64,000 bases of DNA from assembly GCA_002427745.1 (NCBI GenBank), contig DIYF01000187.1, forward strand, positions 61,092-125,091, read 5' to 3'. Positions 18,648-26,771 of this stretch are shown in pieces (within the stretch, counting starts at the first letter, position 1; each line of letters opens with the position of its first letter). Both the position numbers and the translations under genes were made by a program. The notes under the pieces were generated by a model. The model ran no database searches. It saw only the letters and a program-made list of their open reading frames with translations, and had not been told where the DNA came from. Source of the DNA: Roseivirga sp. UBA6061 (GTDB lineage Bacteria; Bacteroidota; Bacteroidia; Cytophagales; Cyclobacteriaceae).

Positions 18648-19895
18648 ATGCCACCCAACAATTTTACATTTTTTCTGATACTGTTTTTTTTAGTCTGGGT
18701 AGAGATATATGCTTACCAGGCTACCAAAACCGTTATTTCCAAGAAAAAGGTCTCCACCCAAAAGTGGATCAAGGGGCTGTACCTGGGCCAGGCCATAGCT
18801 GTGTTTGGTCTGATGCTTTATCTGAGATTCAGCCAGTACGGAACGGTGACTTTCAGTTTTCTGGTGTCATTTGTCTTTATGACCTATACAGCCAAACTGA
18901 TCGGACTCGTTTTTGTGTTTATTGACGATTTCCGCAGGGTAATCAGATGGTTCTTTGATCGCAAGAGAGCCCGGAGGGAAAGAGAAAAAATGGCGGGCAA
19001 GAGAATTCCCAGGTCACAGTTTTTGGCCAGGACGGCTGTAGTGGCAGCCACTCTCCCCATAGCCACTATGAGTTTTGGTATTGTATCAGGGGCTTATGAT
19101 TACCGTATCAGGCGCAGAAAGGTCTTCCTGCCCAATTTGCCTAAGGCTTTTGAGGGAATAAAGATCGGACAGCTCTCAGATATTCACAGCGGAAGTTTCT
19201 TTGATAAAACAGCCGTTGAAGGCGGAGTGAATCTGCTGCTGAAAGAAAAGCCGGATGTCGTGTTTTTTACCGGTGACCTGGTGAACAATGAGACCAAAGA
19301 AGTTAACGAGTACTTTGATATTTTCTCGAAGGTAAAGGCCGATATGGGGGTATATTCTACCCTGGGTAATCATGACTATGGTGACTACAAACGCTGGCCC
19401 TCGGTAGCGGCCAAACGCCAGAATCTACGTGATATGGTAGAGGTTCATGAGCGACTGGGCTGGAATCTCATGCTCAATGAAAATACCAGCCTGCAGCAGG
19501 GAGGAGATAAAATTGCCATACTCGGTGTTGAAAACTGGGGTGCCGGCAGATTTGCCAAATACGGCAAGCTGGATGAGGCTTACCTGCATGCCGAGGGAGA
19601 TGTGAAACTGTTGCTCTCACACGATCCCAGCCATTGGGATGAGCAGGTACGGACGACCTACAGTGATATTGACCTGATGTTTGCCGGTCATACTCATGGT
19701 ATGCAACTGGGAGTGGAAATTGGCGATTTTCGCTGGAGCCCCTCAAAGTATATCTACAAGCAGTGGGCTGATCTTTATCAGGAAGACCATCAGTATCTGT
19801 ATGTCAACCGTGGTTTTGGTTTTCTGGGCTTTCCCGGAAGGATCGGTATCTATCCCGAGATAACTATCCTCGAGCTGACCAGTAGTCCTGTTTAA
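18648..19895 (+). CDS. Membrane-anchored metallophosphoesterase
   Basis: The protein has 415 residues. The N-terminal 150 residues hold about three or four hydrophobic segments, with a basic stretch (RKRARREREKMAGKRIPRSQ) before the last. The catalytic domain from about 170 carries all calcineurin-type metal motifs: DIHSGSF (DxH), TGDLVNN (GDx), LGNHDYGD (GNHD), LLSHDPSHW and FAGHTHGMQ (GHxH). This matches YkuE/YaeI-type phosphoesterases, some of which act on lipid A or lipid intermediates; the substrate here is unproven. Transcribed alone and convergent with the MFS gene ending at 19930. Confidence 0.9.
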   Translation: MPPNNFTFFLILFFLVWVEIYAYQATKTVISKKKVSTQKWIKGLYLGQAIAVFGLMLYLRFSQYGTVTFSFLVSFVFMTYTAKLIGLVFVFIDDFRRVIRWFFDRKRARREREKMAGKRIPRSQFLARTAVVAATLPIATMSFGIVSGAYDYRIRRRKVFLPNLPKAFEGIKIGQLSDIHSGSFFDKTAVEGGVNLLLKEKPDVVFFTGDLVNNETKEVNEYFDIFSKVKADMGVYSTLGNHDYGDYKRWPSVAAKRQNLRDMVEVHERLGWNLMLNENTSLQQGGDKIAILGVENWGAGRFAKYGKLDEAYLHAEGDVKLLLSHDPSHWDEQVRTTYSDIDLMFAGHTHGMQLGVEIGDFRWSPSKYIYKQWADLYQEDHQYLYVNRGFGFLGFPGRIGIYPEITILELTSSPV

Positions 19896-19929
19896 ACCCT
19901 TACCATTTTCCTGAGACCAACAAGCCGGT

Positions 19930-21102
19930 TTATGCACCGGGCTGAATAAGTCTTCTGTTCCTGATCAAAGAGATAACGGACACCACTATCAGGGCGATTG
20001 CCAGGTAGAAAAATCCCTGACTGATAGAGCTCATATTTACCACAGGCTGGAACATAATAGGAGAGAGAAACTGTCCTATAAAGATAAAGGTGGTCAATAA
20101 ACCCAGCACCCGGCCGCGTACATTGGGTGGGGCCAGACTTACCAGGCAGAGATTGGAGTTGGGCATAATCAACCCGGCACCAAGCCCGGCTATGATGAGC
20201 CCCGGAAACATGGTGATATAGTCTGACGCATAAGAAATAAGCCCATAGCCCAGACCGATAAAGAGAAAGGTAATGCCGTAGATCTGATAATGAGTAAATC
20301 GTGCTTTGATCCGTTTGAAGTTAAAAGAGATAGTCCCCCCGACAAGCATAACGGTGCCCAGGGCATAGCCGGCTTCAGCGTTACCTGTTATACCTAGTTG
20401 CTTGATTAGAAAAGGAATCTGTACGGGCATCATATAGAAGACAGCCATTCCTATAAAAGACAGCACATAAATGGTCCAGGCCAGTTTGGGGATCTTTGCT
20501 TTGGGCTCTGACTTTTTCTCCTCAGGCAGTGCTTGCTTTGGTGGTTCTTTCAGATAGAGCAGAACTAAAGGAATGGCAATGACGGGCAGTCCATAAATAA
20601 GAAAGGGGTAGCGCCAGCCGATATCGGCCAGGGTACCTCCAATGGTAATAAAGAAGGTGCCGGATAAAGCCATCACCCCAGCCTGGATGCCCAGAAAACT
20701 CTGCCTTTCCTGACCATCAAAATAATCTCCGATCAGGGCGACTGCCGTGGTCATAATGCCCCCTACGGCTATCCCGAGAAAGGCACGCCCGACAATGATC
20801 TCTTCCAGTGTGTTCAGATATAAACCTGAAGTACCTGCCAGGGCATACACTATAAGGGTGATCACCAACAGCCGTATTCTGCCAAACCGGTCAATGATCC
20901 AGCCCGAAAAAGGGGCGGTCATGGCAATAAATAAGCCGGGAATTGTCAGAATCAGTTTTACCAGTGTTTCCGCTGAAGGATGATCGGGAAAGGCTGCCTT
21001 CATTTCGGGCAGAGAGGGGGCTATGGTGGCGCCCGCCATTACCGTCATCATGCTGCAAAGAAGGATGGTGAACTTTACGAGGTTGGGGTGCTTAAGCTTC
21101 AA
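19930..21102 (-). CDS. MFS transporter (drug-efflux type)
   Basis: The protein has 390 residues and about 12 hydrophobic segments. The first-half loop motif is seen in SGWIIDRFGRIRLLVI, and VGRAFLGIAVGGIMTTAVAL matches helix 4 with the following GDYFDGQERQS. This is the DHA1-like arrangement common in multidrug exporters, but no substrate is shown. The coding end is 34 bp from the end of the convergent phosphoesterase gene. It stands alone with no adjacent regulator, unlike the MFS gene at 2573. Confidence 0.87.
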   Translation of the reverse strand: MKLKHPNLVKFTILLCSMMTVMAGATIAPSLPEMKAAFPDHPSAETLVKLILTIPGLFIAMTAPFSGWIIDRFGRIRLLVITLIVYALAGTSGLYLNTLEEIIVGRAFLGIAVGGIMTTAVALIGDYFDGQERQSFLGIQAGVMALSGTFFITIGGTLADIGWRYPFLIYGLPVIAIPLVLLYLKEPPKQALPEEKKSEPKAKIPKLAWTIYVLSFIGMAVFYMMPVQIPFLIKQLGITGNAEAGYALGTVMLVGGTISFNFKRIKARFTHYQIYGITFLFIGLGYGLISYASDYITMFPGLIIAGLGAGLIMPNSNLCLVSLAPPNVRGRVLGLLTTFIFIGQFLSPIMFQPVVNMSSISQGFFYLAIALIVVSVISLIRNRRLIQPGA

Positions 21103-21239
21103 AGTATGCTTTTAAGATGGGTTGACTGAGATCAGACACAATCACTAAAAGCTCATAACATGCTGGCCGTACTAACCGTTCACCTTTCGCTCCGATAATT
21201 TGAATTTTCCCGGCCTAACCGAATGGGTATGGGGGAATG

Positions 21240-21905
21240 TCAGAGTGATTTCAAGACATCGATCACCTCAGCCGGTTCAGCTCTTCTCCGGTAGTCGGCA
21301 TCCAGAAAGGCATACCTGATTTTACCTGAAGTATCGATTACATAGGTTGCTGCCAGAGGCAGTTCATCAGTATCGTTGCCATTGTATACCTCCAGATCAA
21401 AAGCGGCCTTATAATATTTAGCCGTTTCAGGGCTCAGCTTAAATACGAGGCCATACTGCCTGGCTACCTGACTGTCAGTATCCGTGAGTACCTCAAAAGA
21501 GAGTTCGTTTTTCTCCTGTGTATTGAGTGAGTTGTCAGGAAGTTCCGGGGTAAGGGCCACCAGACTGGCGCCCAGCGATTTAATTTCAGGAAGCACTTGC
21601 TGTAAAGCTCTTAAAGTGATATTGCAGTAGGGACACCATCCACCTCTGTACCAGGTGAGTACTACAGGACCTTGTTTGAGTAAGGCCGAAAGTTCTACCG
21701 GCTCGCCCTTCGCATTGTTCAGTGTGAAGTCCAGAGAGTCGGCACCTTTTTGAAGGGCAGCGTTTTCTATGCCTGATTTAAATACATCTTCAATCCCTTC
21801 TTCGTAGACATCGATTTTGCGTTGATCTGCTACTTTCAGGAAATGTTGTTTATGGCCCTCCAGCTTCTGGCTGAGGGTATGATTTGTTTCTGCTGTTTGC
21901 GACAT
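21240..21905 (-). CDS. AhpC/TSA-family peroxiredoxin-like protein
   Basis: The protein has 221 residues with a thioredoxin fold. A helical N-terminal extension of about 60 residues precedes the redox domain (PVVLTWYRGGWCPYCNITLR, Cys-x2-Cys near residue 94). The later segments ATYVIDTSGKIRYAF and DADYRRRAEPAEVI match the peroxiredoxin-like proteins that carry WCPYC. It probably reduces peroxides or protein thiols in the cytoplasm. Two bases separate it from the MarR gene upstream, so it is the second gene of a regulator-redox operon, suggesting induction by oxidants. Confidence 0.85.
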   Translation of the reverse strand: MSQTAETNHTLSQKLEGHKQHFLKVADQRKIDVYEEGIEDVFKSGIENAALQKGADSLDFTLNNAKGEPVELSALLKQGPVVLTWYRGGWCPYCNITLRALQQVLPEIKSLGASLVALTPELPDNSLNTQEKNELSFEVLTDTDSQVARQYGLVFKLSPETAKYYKAAFDLEVYNGNDTDELPLAATYVIDTSGKIRYAFLDADYRRRAEPAEVIDVLKSL

Positions 21906-21907
21906 GA

Positions 21908-22366
21908 TTATTTCGGTCTGTACCGCATTTTATTGAGCAGCTGATTAAGCACAAGCGTCTCTTTTTCGGAGAGGTTGTCCATCACAGCGTCAAGCTCATA
22001 AATCTGATTATCAATATGTGAAAGCAGCTTTTCCCCGCCTTCGCTGATGAAGGCCTGAATCAGGCGACCATCGTGCGGACAGGGGCGTTTCCAGGCAAAG
22101 CCCTTCTCAATCAGGCGATCGAGTAGTCTTGATGTGTCAGAGCCACTGACAATCATACGTTCCCTTAGTTCTTTGGTACTGATAGGGTCCGGAGATTGCC
22201 CTCTGAGTATCCTCAGAATGTTAAACTGCTGCTGTGTAATACCATAAGGTTTCAGAAACTCTCCGATACGGTCGGCAAGCCAATAGGAACTATAGAGAAG
22301 GTTCACCCTGAGCCGGTGCTTCTCATTCTCATAAGTAGCGGTATTGAGTTGCTCGTCTACATTCAT
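21908..22366 (-). CDS. MarR-family transcriptional regulator
   Basis: The protein has 152 residues with a winged-helix core. GITQQQFNILRILRGQSPDP leads into TKELRERMIVSGSDTSRLLD as the recognition helix, and CPHDGRLIQAFISEGGEKLL forms the wing, which includes a DGR like the DxR of the family. Its Cys in KRPCPHDG lies at the wing and could sense oxidants as in OhrR-type members, but OhrR's N-terminal Cys is not evident. It is first in an operon with the peroxiredoxin-like gene. Confidence 0.88.
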   Translation of the reverse strand: MNVDEQLNTATYENEKHRLRVNLLYSSYWLADRIGEFLKPYGITQQQFNILRILRGQSPDPISTKELRERMIVSGSDTSRLLDRLIEKGFAWKRPCPHDGRLIQAFISEGGEKLLSHIDNQIYELDAVMDNLSEKETLVLNQLLNKMRYRPK

Positions 22367-22430
22367 AACAGTTGTCGCATGTTGTACAGATGTAATTTAT
22401 TGTTCCAACATCGATTTGACAAGCTATGGA

Positions 22431-22465
22431 GAAAAAAATACCCCGATACGTCTTATCGGGGTATT
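22431..22465 (-). terminator. Rho-independent terminator of the cupredoxin gene
   Basis: AATACCCCGATA (22437-22448) pairs perfectly with TATCGGGGTATT (22454-22465). On the minus strand it is followed by a run of T. It lies about 40 bp downstream of the cupredoxin stop. Confidence 0.85.
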
Positions 22466-22506
22466 CGTTACCTAAACACTTATAGTCAAAGTTTCGCTTA
22501 TCTCAA

Positions 22507-22872
22507 TTACTTCACTACAATGGTGTAGTGGGGTGTCGGGTTAAGCGGGCAGAAGTAGCTGTATGTACCTGGCTTCAGGTCAACCACTTTAGATTGTGAT
22601 GTCTCACCGTCTTTGATGGTTTTTGACAGGTAGGCAGTTTTGATGTGCTCACCTTCTTTACCGTTTTTCACCGGCACAAGTACGAACCCAACTTCACGAT
22701 CAACGCCTTTATTGGATACTTCGAAAATGAATTTTCCAGCTTCCACGGTCATTGACTCAACTACGAATTTTCCGTCAGTCTGATCCAGCTTGATTACGTT
22801 CGCTTTTTCCTGTGCAAATGAGCTAGCCGCAAATCCTAACATTAAGGCTACTCCTAATAAGATCTTTTTCAT
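22507..22872 (-). CDS. Periplasmic cupredoxin-domain protein
   Basis: The protein has 121 residues, with a signal peptide MKKILLGVALMLGFAASSFA. The rest is a single cupredoxin-like beta-sandwich with FIFEVSNKG, then LVPVKNGKEG and the C-terminal PGTYSYFCPLNPTPHYTIVV. The Cys and His of a type 1 copper site are present as C-x6-H, but the usual first His (in an xHEF/xHNF position) is replaced by REVGF. No Met follows the last His. It may bind copper in a modified way or not at all. It is a single-gene transcript with its own terminator. Confidence 0.75.
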   Translation of the reverse strand: MKKILLGVALMLGFAASSFAQEKANVIKLDQTDGKFVVESMTVEAGKFIFEVSNKGVDREVGFVLVPVKNGKEGEHIKTAYLSKTIKDGETSQSKVVDLKPGTYSYFCPLNPTPHYTIVVK

Positions 22873-22960
22873 GGTTTTTTAATTGTTCTTACCTCCGATT
22901 CGATTGTTTGTAAGAGGCAAAAGGGTGTTTTATTAAATTCTGATTTGTATGATGTATAGT

Positions 22961-23515
22961 TTACACTGCTACAGACTCGTCTATAGGTCTGGCAGCGGGA
23001 AAGTCTACGGGTACCTGCGTGATGTTGTGAACATAGTTGGCCAGCGTTTTATCGGCTACCAATGCGATCAGATCGATGAGAGCAGCATTGTCAAAGCCCT
23101 GCAGAAAGAAGTTCTCTACATTGGCCTCAGCGGGCTTACCATGGCTGGCTGTAATATCAGCAGCTAAGGTAATGATGGCATTGAGTCGGGCGTCCTGGCT
23201 TTTTCCCTGTCTCAACTCAATGGTTTCTTCTTCAGAAAAGCCATTCATTTTGCCCAGTGTAGTATGAGCGGCCTGGCAATAAGCACATCCGTTTACCTGT
23301 GATACTACGAGAAAAACAGCTTCTCTTTCTTTGGCATTGAAACTGCCCTTAGCCTGAGCTCCCTGGAAGCCAAGGTAAGACTCCAGTGCATTGGCAGAAT
23401 AGCCAATGGTAGCATACAGGTTAGGTACCATGCCTATCTGCTTTTGCAGATTGTCGAAAATTCCCTGGGCTGCCGGGGCTACCTGATCTCTGGTGGGTAC
23501 GTCAAATGTTCTCAT
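22961..23515 (-). CDS. Carboxymuconolactone decarboxylase/AhpD-like protein
   Basis: Start at ATG 23515 (MRTFDVPTRDQVAPAAQGIF); the open frame extends to 23584 but the shorter start matches family N-termini. The protein has about 184 residues. The AhpD active-site motif is GCAYCQAAHT (Cys-x2-Cys-x3-His), preceded by KEREAVFLVVSQVN. Such proteins act as alkylhydroperoxidases or decarboxylases. AhpD-type redox function is favoured by the CxxC motif. It is near the peroxiredoxin/MarR pair and the cupredoxin, so the region looks enriched in redox functions, though each has its own transcript signals. Confidence 0.85.
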   Translation of the reverse strand: MRTFDVPTRDQVAPAAQGIFDNLQKQIGMVPNLYATIGYSANALESYLGFQGAQAKGSFNAKEREAVFLVVSQVNGCAYCQAAHTTLGKMNGFSEEETIELRQGKSQDARLNAIITLAADITASHGKPAEANVENFFLQGFDNAALIDLIALVADKTLANYVHNITQVPVDFPAARPIDESVAV

Positions 23516-23602
23516 GATTGATAAGGTTTTGTCTTTGTTTTCAAGTTTCATGAGGTAAACCAAAGTTGTAACATTGAAGTTCAAACATTGATTAAATTTT
23601 CC

Positions 23603-23640
23603 GAAAAAAAATCAACCTCATATTTCAAGAGGCTGATTTT
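23603..23640 (-). terminator. Terminator downstream of the phosphoesterase gene
   Basis: AAAATCAACCTC (23608-23619) pairs with GAGGCTGATTTT (23629-23640) with one mismatch. On the minus strand a run of eight T follows. It is 115 bp beyond the phosphoesterase stop at 23755 and precedes the AhpD-like gene. Confidence 0.7.
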
Positions 23641-23754
23641 GAGATTCTTAATGCTATAAGAACATTACGTGGTCAGTTTGGGTTTCTGATGCTTTGGTGG
23701 TTTAGAGAACTGTCTCACTCCGGATATGCTATCTCCGTCCAGGCACCTAAACAC

Positions 23755-25731
23755 CTAATAACCTCCCCGTACCATGTCCAGGTAGCCTTCGTCATTATCA
23801 TAAATGAGTATTACTTCTCCGTTTACAGTAGCCATGGCAGAGACTTTCGAGACGTAGGCACCATGTACCGGAGTCTGCTCAGACCAACCTGCTTCTGCCA
23901 GCGTACCATATCCTGTGTTGGTAGTGGTATTGTCTTTAGGATCATAGGAGATTGGTTTTTCAGGTGTCATCACCCCGTGGATCGAAAACTCTTCGGTCAG
24001 TATAAGGTCATTGTTCACTCCGGGATGGGTAAGTCTTAGTACACCATCCAGTGTTGCGGCTGCCAGTGGCCCGGAACCCAGATAGGGTATGGTCAGCGGT
24101 TCCTTTTCATGCGCTGCTGACTTGGGTGTATTGGGCAGAAAGGCAGATGAAAAATGCTGTACGGGATATACACTGGGAGACCATTTGTTCTGCGTGGTAT
24201 TACTCCATGGCCCGTTGTACTTACTCTTCTCCAGTGTCACCACATTGTAGTCAGCTGTATTATAAGAGCAAACCATCATTTGGTTCGTGGCCACATCCTG
24301 GTAGATCAGAAAAATCGAAGGCCCCAGCACGGCTACTTCAATATCTCCCTTAGAGGAGAAGCCCACGGCTACCGAACTTTGCCAGGCTCCTGTATTATCG
24401 GTGGCAATGGAATGCAGGTTGTCCTGGCTATCAGAGTAAGCCAGCATCAGCTGAGAGTTATCATTGAAGGCTGCCACACTCACCCTGACGGCATCTTTGG
24501 CCAGTACCTCAGGCTTTTCAGACCAGCCCGATTCTATGGTGTACCGCACAGCAGCCAGCTGATTCTGATCATCCACATAGCAAAGTACCAACTGGTTGTT
24601 AAGAGTTGCCATCGACATAGCGCCTTTGGTGCTGATGCCTACAGGACGTGGCTTACTCCAGTCGTCTTCGTCAAGTGTCGTATAGTGAATTTCTCCTCCA
24701 CCTGCATTATAAGCCAGGTAGAGGGTTTCATCCAGTCCGGAACCGGCTATGTTACCAGCTGTTTGAATGGGAGTTTCTTCCGGAGCCTCCCAGATAAAGG
24801 TCTCATCCCAGAGGAATTTGAACCAGTTGGCATCTTTATCATTCTTGCCCAGGTTGCCAAGTCCGAAGTTATGCTCTATCGTTTTGATAAGGCTGTAATG
24901 GTTATACCCCTCATAGGCCACACCGCCCGGCTGGATCATATCGCCCAGTAGAACGGTATAAATCTGGTTAGGCCCGTCATAATAGTACTTTCTGGAAGTT
25001 GAGGGATCATAAGAGGCTTCGAAGTCTGCTTCATCGTAGGTCACGACCACCAGGGTGTTGGGAGGAAAATGTGAATCCGGTCCCGGAAATTTCAGTCTTT
25101 CAAAGAAGCCTTCGAGCCATACGGCCGCCTGATCTACCAGAGTAGGGGCGCGCTCAGTAGGTTGTGGTCCACCTATAGGCGGTGTCACCAGCGGGTTGCT
25201 GCCATTTATATAGTGCCCGTCATTCCACATATTCGGAGTAAACCAGCTGTAGGCCGGCAGTGTACCATTCAACAGGTCTGAAAAGAGAGCGGCCTCATTC
25301 TGGATTTTATTCCAGCGTGCTTCATTGCGCACAATATTGGCAAAGGAAGAAAAGGCATTGTGCTTGATCACATAGGGAAATTCATCAATGGGTTGCAGGG
25401 TAGGAGACCAGGCCTGATTTTGGGGAATGTAACTGTCCATATAGGCCCGCCAGTCCAGGTTGTAGGGAGATTTCTCGATGAGGTCTACCAGTGTATCCTG
25501 AGGTAAGAGTGTTGCCGGGGGCTCATCATCTGTCATGTTGCAGAGTTCTGCAGCCAGAGAAGAGATATAATTTGTTTGCGAAGGGTGCATAACGCCAAAG
25601 TAGTTAGCCATATCAATCCCCTGCTTTGACAGCCCGTGGAAGTACTCATTTTCCATAACATAGCTGCGGTATTGGTTCTCGAACATGATGATAAAAACAT
25701 GATCGAAAACACGATTGAAGTTCTTGTTCAT
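23755..25731 (-). CDS. Phosphoesterase-family (PF04185-like) protein with C-terminal propeller-like half
   Basis: The protein has 658 residues. Residues 1-330 resemble the phospholipase C/acid phosphatase (AcpA-like) family: HVFIIMFENQYRSYVMENEY near the start, HPSQTNYIS, YSWFTPNMWNDGH, LVVVTYDEADFE and YNHYSLIKTIEHNFGL. The Asn/Glu/Asp/His metal-binding positions of the alkaline phosphatase superfamily appear conserved. From about 340 on, repeats such as LVLCYVDDQNQLAAVRY and LMLAYSDSQDNLHSIA suggest a beta-propeller or fucose-lectin-like domain. I see no signal peptide, which is odd for this family. Confidence 0.75.
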   Translation of the reverse strand: MNKNFNRVFDHVFIIMFENQYRSYVMENEYFHGLSKQGIDMANYFGVMHPSQTNYISSLAAELCNMTDDEPPATLLPQDTLVDLIEKSPYNLDWRAYMDSYIPQNQAWSPTLQPIDEFPYVIKHNAFSSFANIVRNEARWNKIQNEAALFSDLLNGTLPAYSWFTPNMWNDGHYINGSNPLVTPPIGGPQPTERAPTLVDQAAVWLEGFFERLKFPGPDSHFPPNTLVVVTYDEADFEASYDPSTSRKYYYDGPNQIYTVLLGDMIQPGGVAYEGYNHYSLIKTIEHNFGLGNLGKNDKDANWFKFLWDETFIWEAPEETPIQTAGNIAGSGLDETLYLAYNAGGGEIHYTTLDEDDWSKPRPVGISTKGAMSMATLNNQLVLCYVDDQNQLAAVRYTIESGWSEKPEVLAKDAVRVSVAAFNDNSQLMLAYSDSQDNLHSIATDNTGAWQSSVAVGFSSKGDIEVAVLGPSIFLIYQDVATNQMMVCSYNTADYNVVTLEKSKYNGPWSNTTQNKWSPSVYPVQHFSSAFLPNTPKSAAHEKEPLTIPYLGSGPLAAATLDGVLRLTHPGVNNDLILTEEFSIHGVMTPEKPISYDPKDNTTTNTGYGTLAEAGWSEQTPVHGAYVSKVSAMATVNGEVILIYDNDEGYLDMVRGGY

Positions 25732-25814
25732 TAATGAAATGTGTGTTTGGTGTGTGTTAAAAAGTCGCTGATAAAAAGTTAGTGGAATTCAGCTTTAAAT
25801 CCGAATAGTCACAT

Positions 25815-25862
25815 TGTTTTCGTGGGGGAGTTAGAGGGGGGAGACCGAAGTTGAGGGCTTCG
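25815..25862. repeat. Purine-rich intergenic element related to the 8-kb repeats
   Basis: The reverse complement (AAGCCCTCAAC, then TCTCCCCCCTC) resembles AAGCCCTCAATCTCCCCCTC just before the REP-like copy at 7991. It lacks the CAGGGTC hairpin. The likeness is partial, and it may only be low-complexity sequence. Confidence 0.3.
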
Positions 25863-25895
25863 TAAATGGATAGTCAGAGAGTGCTGACTACCAGT

Positions 25896-26246
25896 CTACA
25901 CGAAAATCCAGGCCCAATAGATAAGCCAGAACTGAACGGGGAGTCTGAGCCAAAGACCAACCTTCCACCAAAGCTTCTTGCCCTTGTAGCGCACCAGCAT
26001 ATCAATATTGGCGGGAAAGACACCAACGAGTACAGCAATCAACCCCCAGGCTCCTATGGTTTGGGTGGCCGGAAGCATCACCAATACACCAAAAAGAACT
26101 TCCAGTACTCCACTTAGATAAACCATGGCCAGCGGATACGGGATATAGGGAGGCATGATCTTCAGATATGCTTTGGGCTTCCAGAAGTGCGCCAGCCCGG
26201 CCAGTATATACATACTACCCATAAAGTAGAGAGAAGGGTTGTTCAT
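25896..26246 (-). CDS. DoxX-family membrane protein
   Basis: The protein has 116 residues and four hydrophobic segments. MGSMYILAGLAHFWKPKAYL opens the protein, and MPPYIPYPLAMVYLSGVLEV, FGVLVMLPATQTIGAWGL and the final LPVQFWLIYWAWIFV follow the DoxX/DoxD pattern. Family members are small inner-membrane proteins often linked to quinone-dependent oxidation or redox balance, but most are uncharacterised. It is transcribed alone. The 525-bp region at 26247-26771, upstream of it and downstream of the molybdenum oxidoreductase, contains only hairpin-forming sequence. Confidence 0.8.
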   Translation of the reverse strand: MNNPSLYFMGSMYILAGLAHFWKPKAYLKIMPPYIPYPLAMVYLSGVLEVLFGVLVMLPATQTIGAWGLIAVLVGVFPANIDMLVRYKGKKLWWKVGLWLRLPVQFWLIYWAWIFV

Positions 26247-26602
26247 ATGTGTCTGTTCATTGTCTTCCGAGCTGATCGTTAGTCTTTAAATTGATTCCCT
26301 GAGCACCGGCAGAAAAGTAATATCTTTTTATCAACAGATACGATGTAGGTATAATAAGTGGATTTACTCTACTTACAACAGTCAGATTGCGCAGATGTTT
26401 ATCGCATTCTCTGCACAATTCAAGATAATCACCGGTCTGATAAACGGTTCGTTCGTCCCGGTTTTTCTAAGGATGTGTAGTTTGCATATTTTTTTATGTC
26501 GCTACCAGGCGCTTTTTTGTCGGGTTATAGTCAGCAGGGTCGGCTTGCTTTGAATTGACAGTACTGCTTGGACAAAAGTATCGGATCATAGCCCATAGTG
26601 GT

Positions 26603-26654
26603 TTGCCCTGAGTATTATCAGGGTAACATCACCGATGGTGATCCATAAGGGCAA
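26603..26654. other. Possible three-way-junction structured segment
   Basis: TTGCCCT (26603-26609) can pair with AGGGCAA (26648-26654). Between them are CTGA-TCAG (26608-26621) and ATCACC-GGTGAT (26628-26642) hairpins. The CCCT block could instead pair with the nearer AGGG at 26620-26623. There is no T-tract and no known RNA family I recognise. Confidence 0.25.
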
Positions 26655-26694
26655 TAGTTACATTTTGATCAAGCCTGATCAAGTGTTTAGGTGT

Positions 26695-26723
26695 AGGTCG
26701 TGGAGCATAAGGTTCCACGACCT
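26695..26723. terminator. Hairpin downstream of iorB-like gene
   Basis: AGGTCGTGGA (26695-26704) pairs perfectly with TCCACGACCT (26714-26723). It lies 49 bp after the oxidoreductase stop on the minus strand. There is no clear T-tract on that side, so it may be an RNA-end stabiliser or a weak terminator. Confidence 0.5.
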
Positions 26724-26771
26724 TTAATCAATGCTTGTAGCTAAAAGAAATTGAAAGGTTAGAGTAGAGTG

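Noticed and set aside
26666..26683. TGATCAAG direct repeat near 26.67 kb
   Set aside because: Two 8-bp copies 10 bp apart could occur by chance, and no regulator lies nearby.
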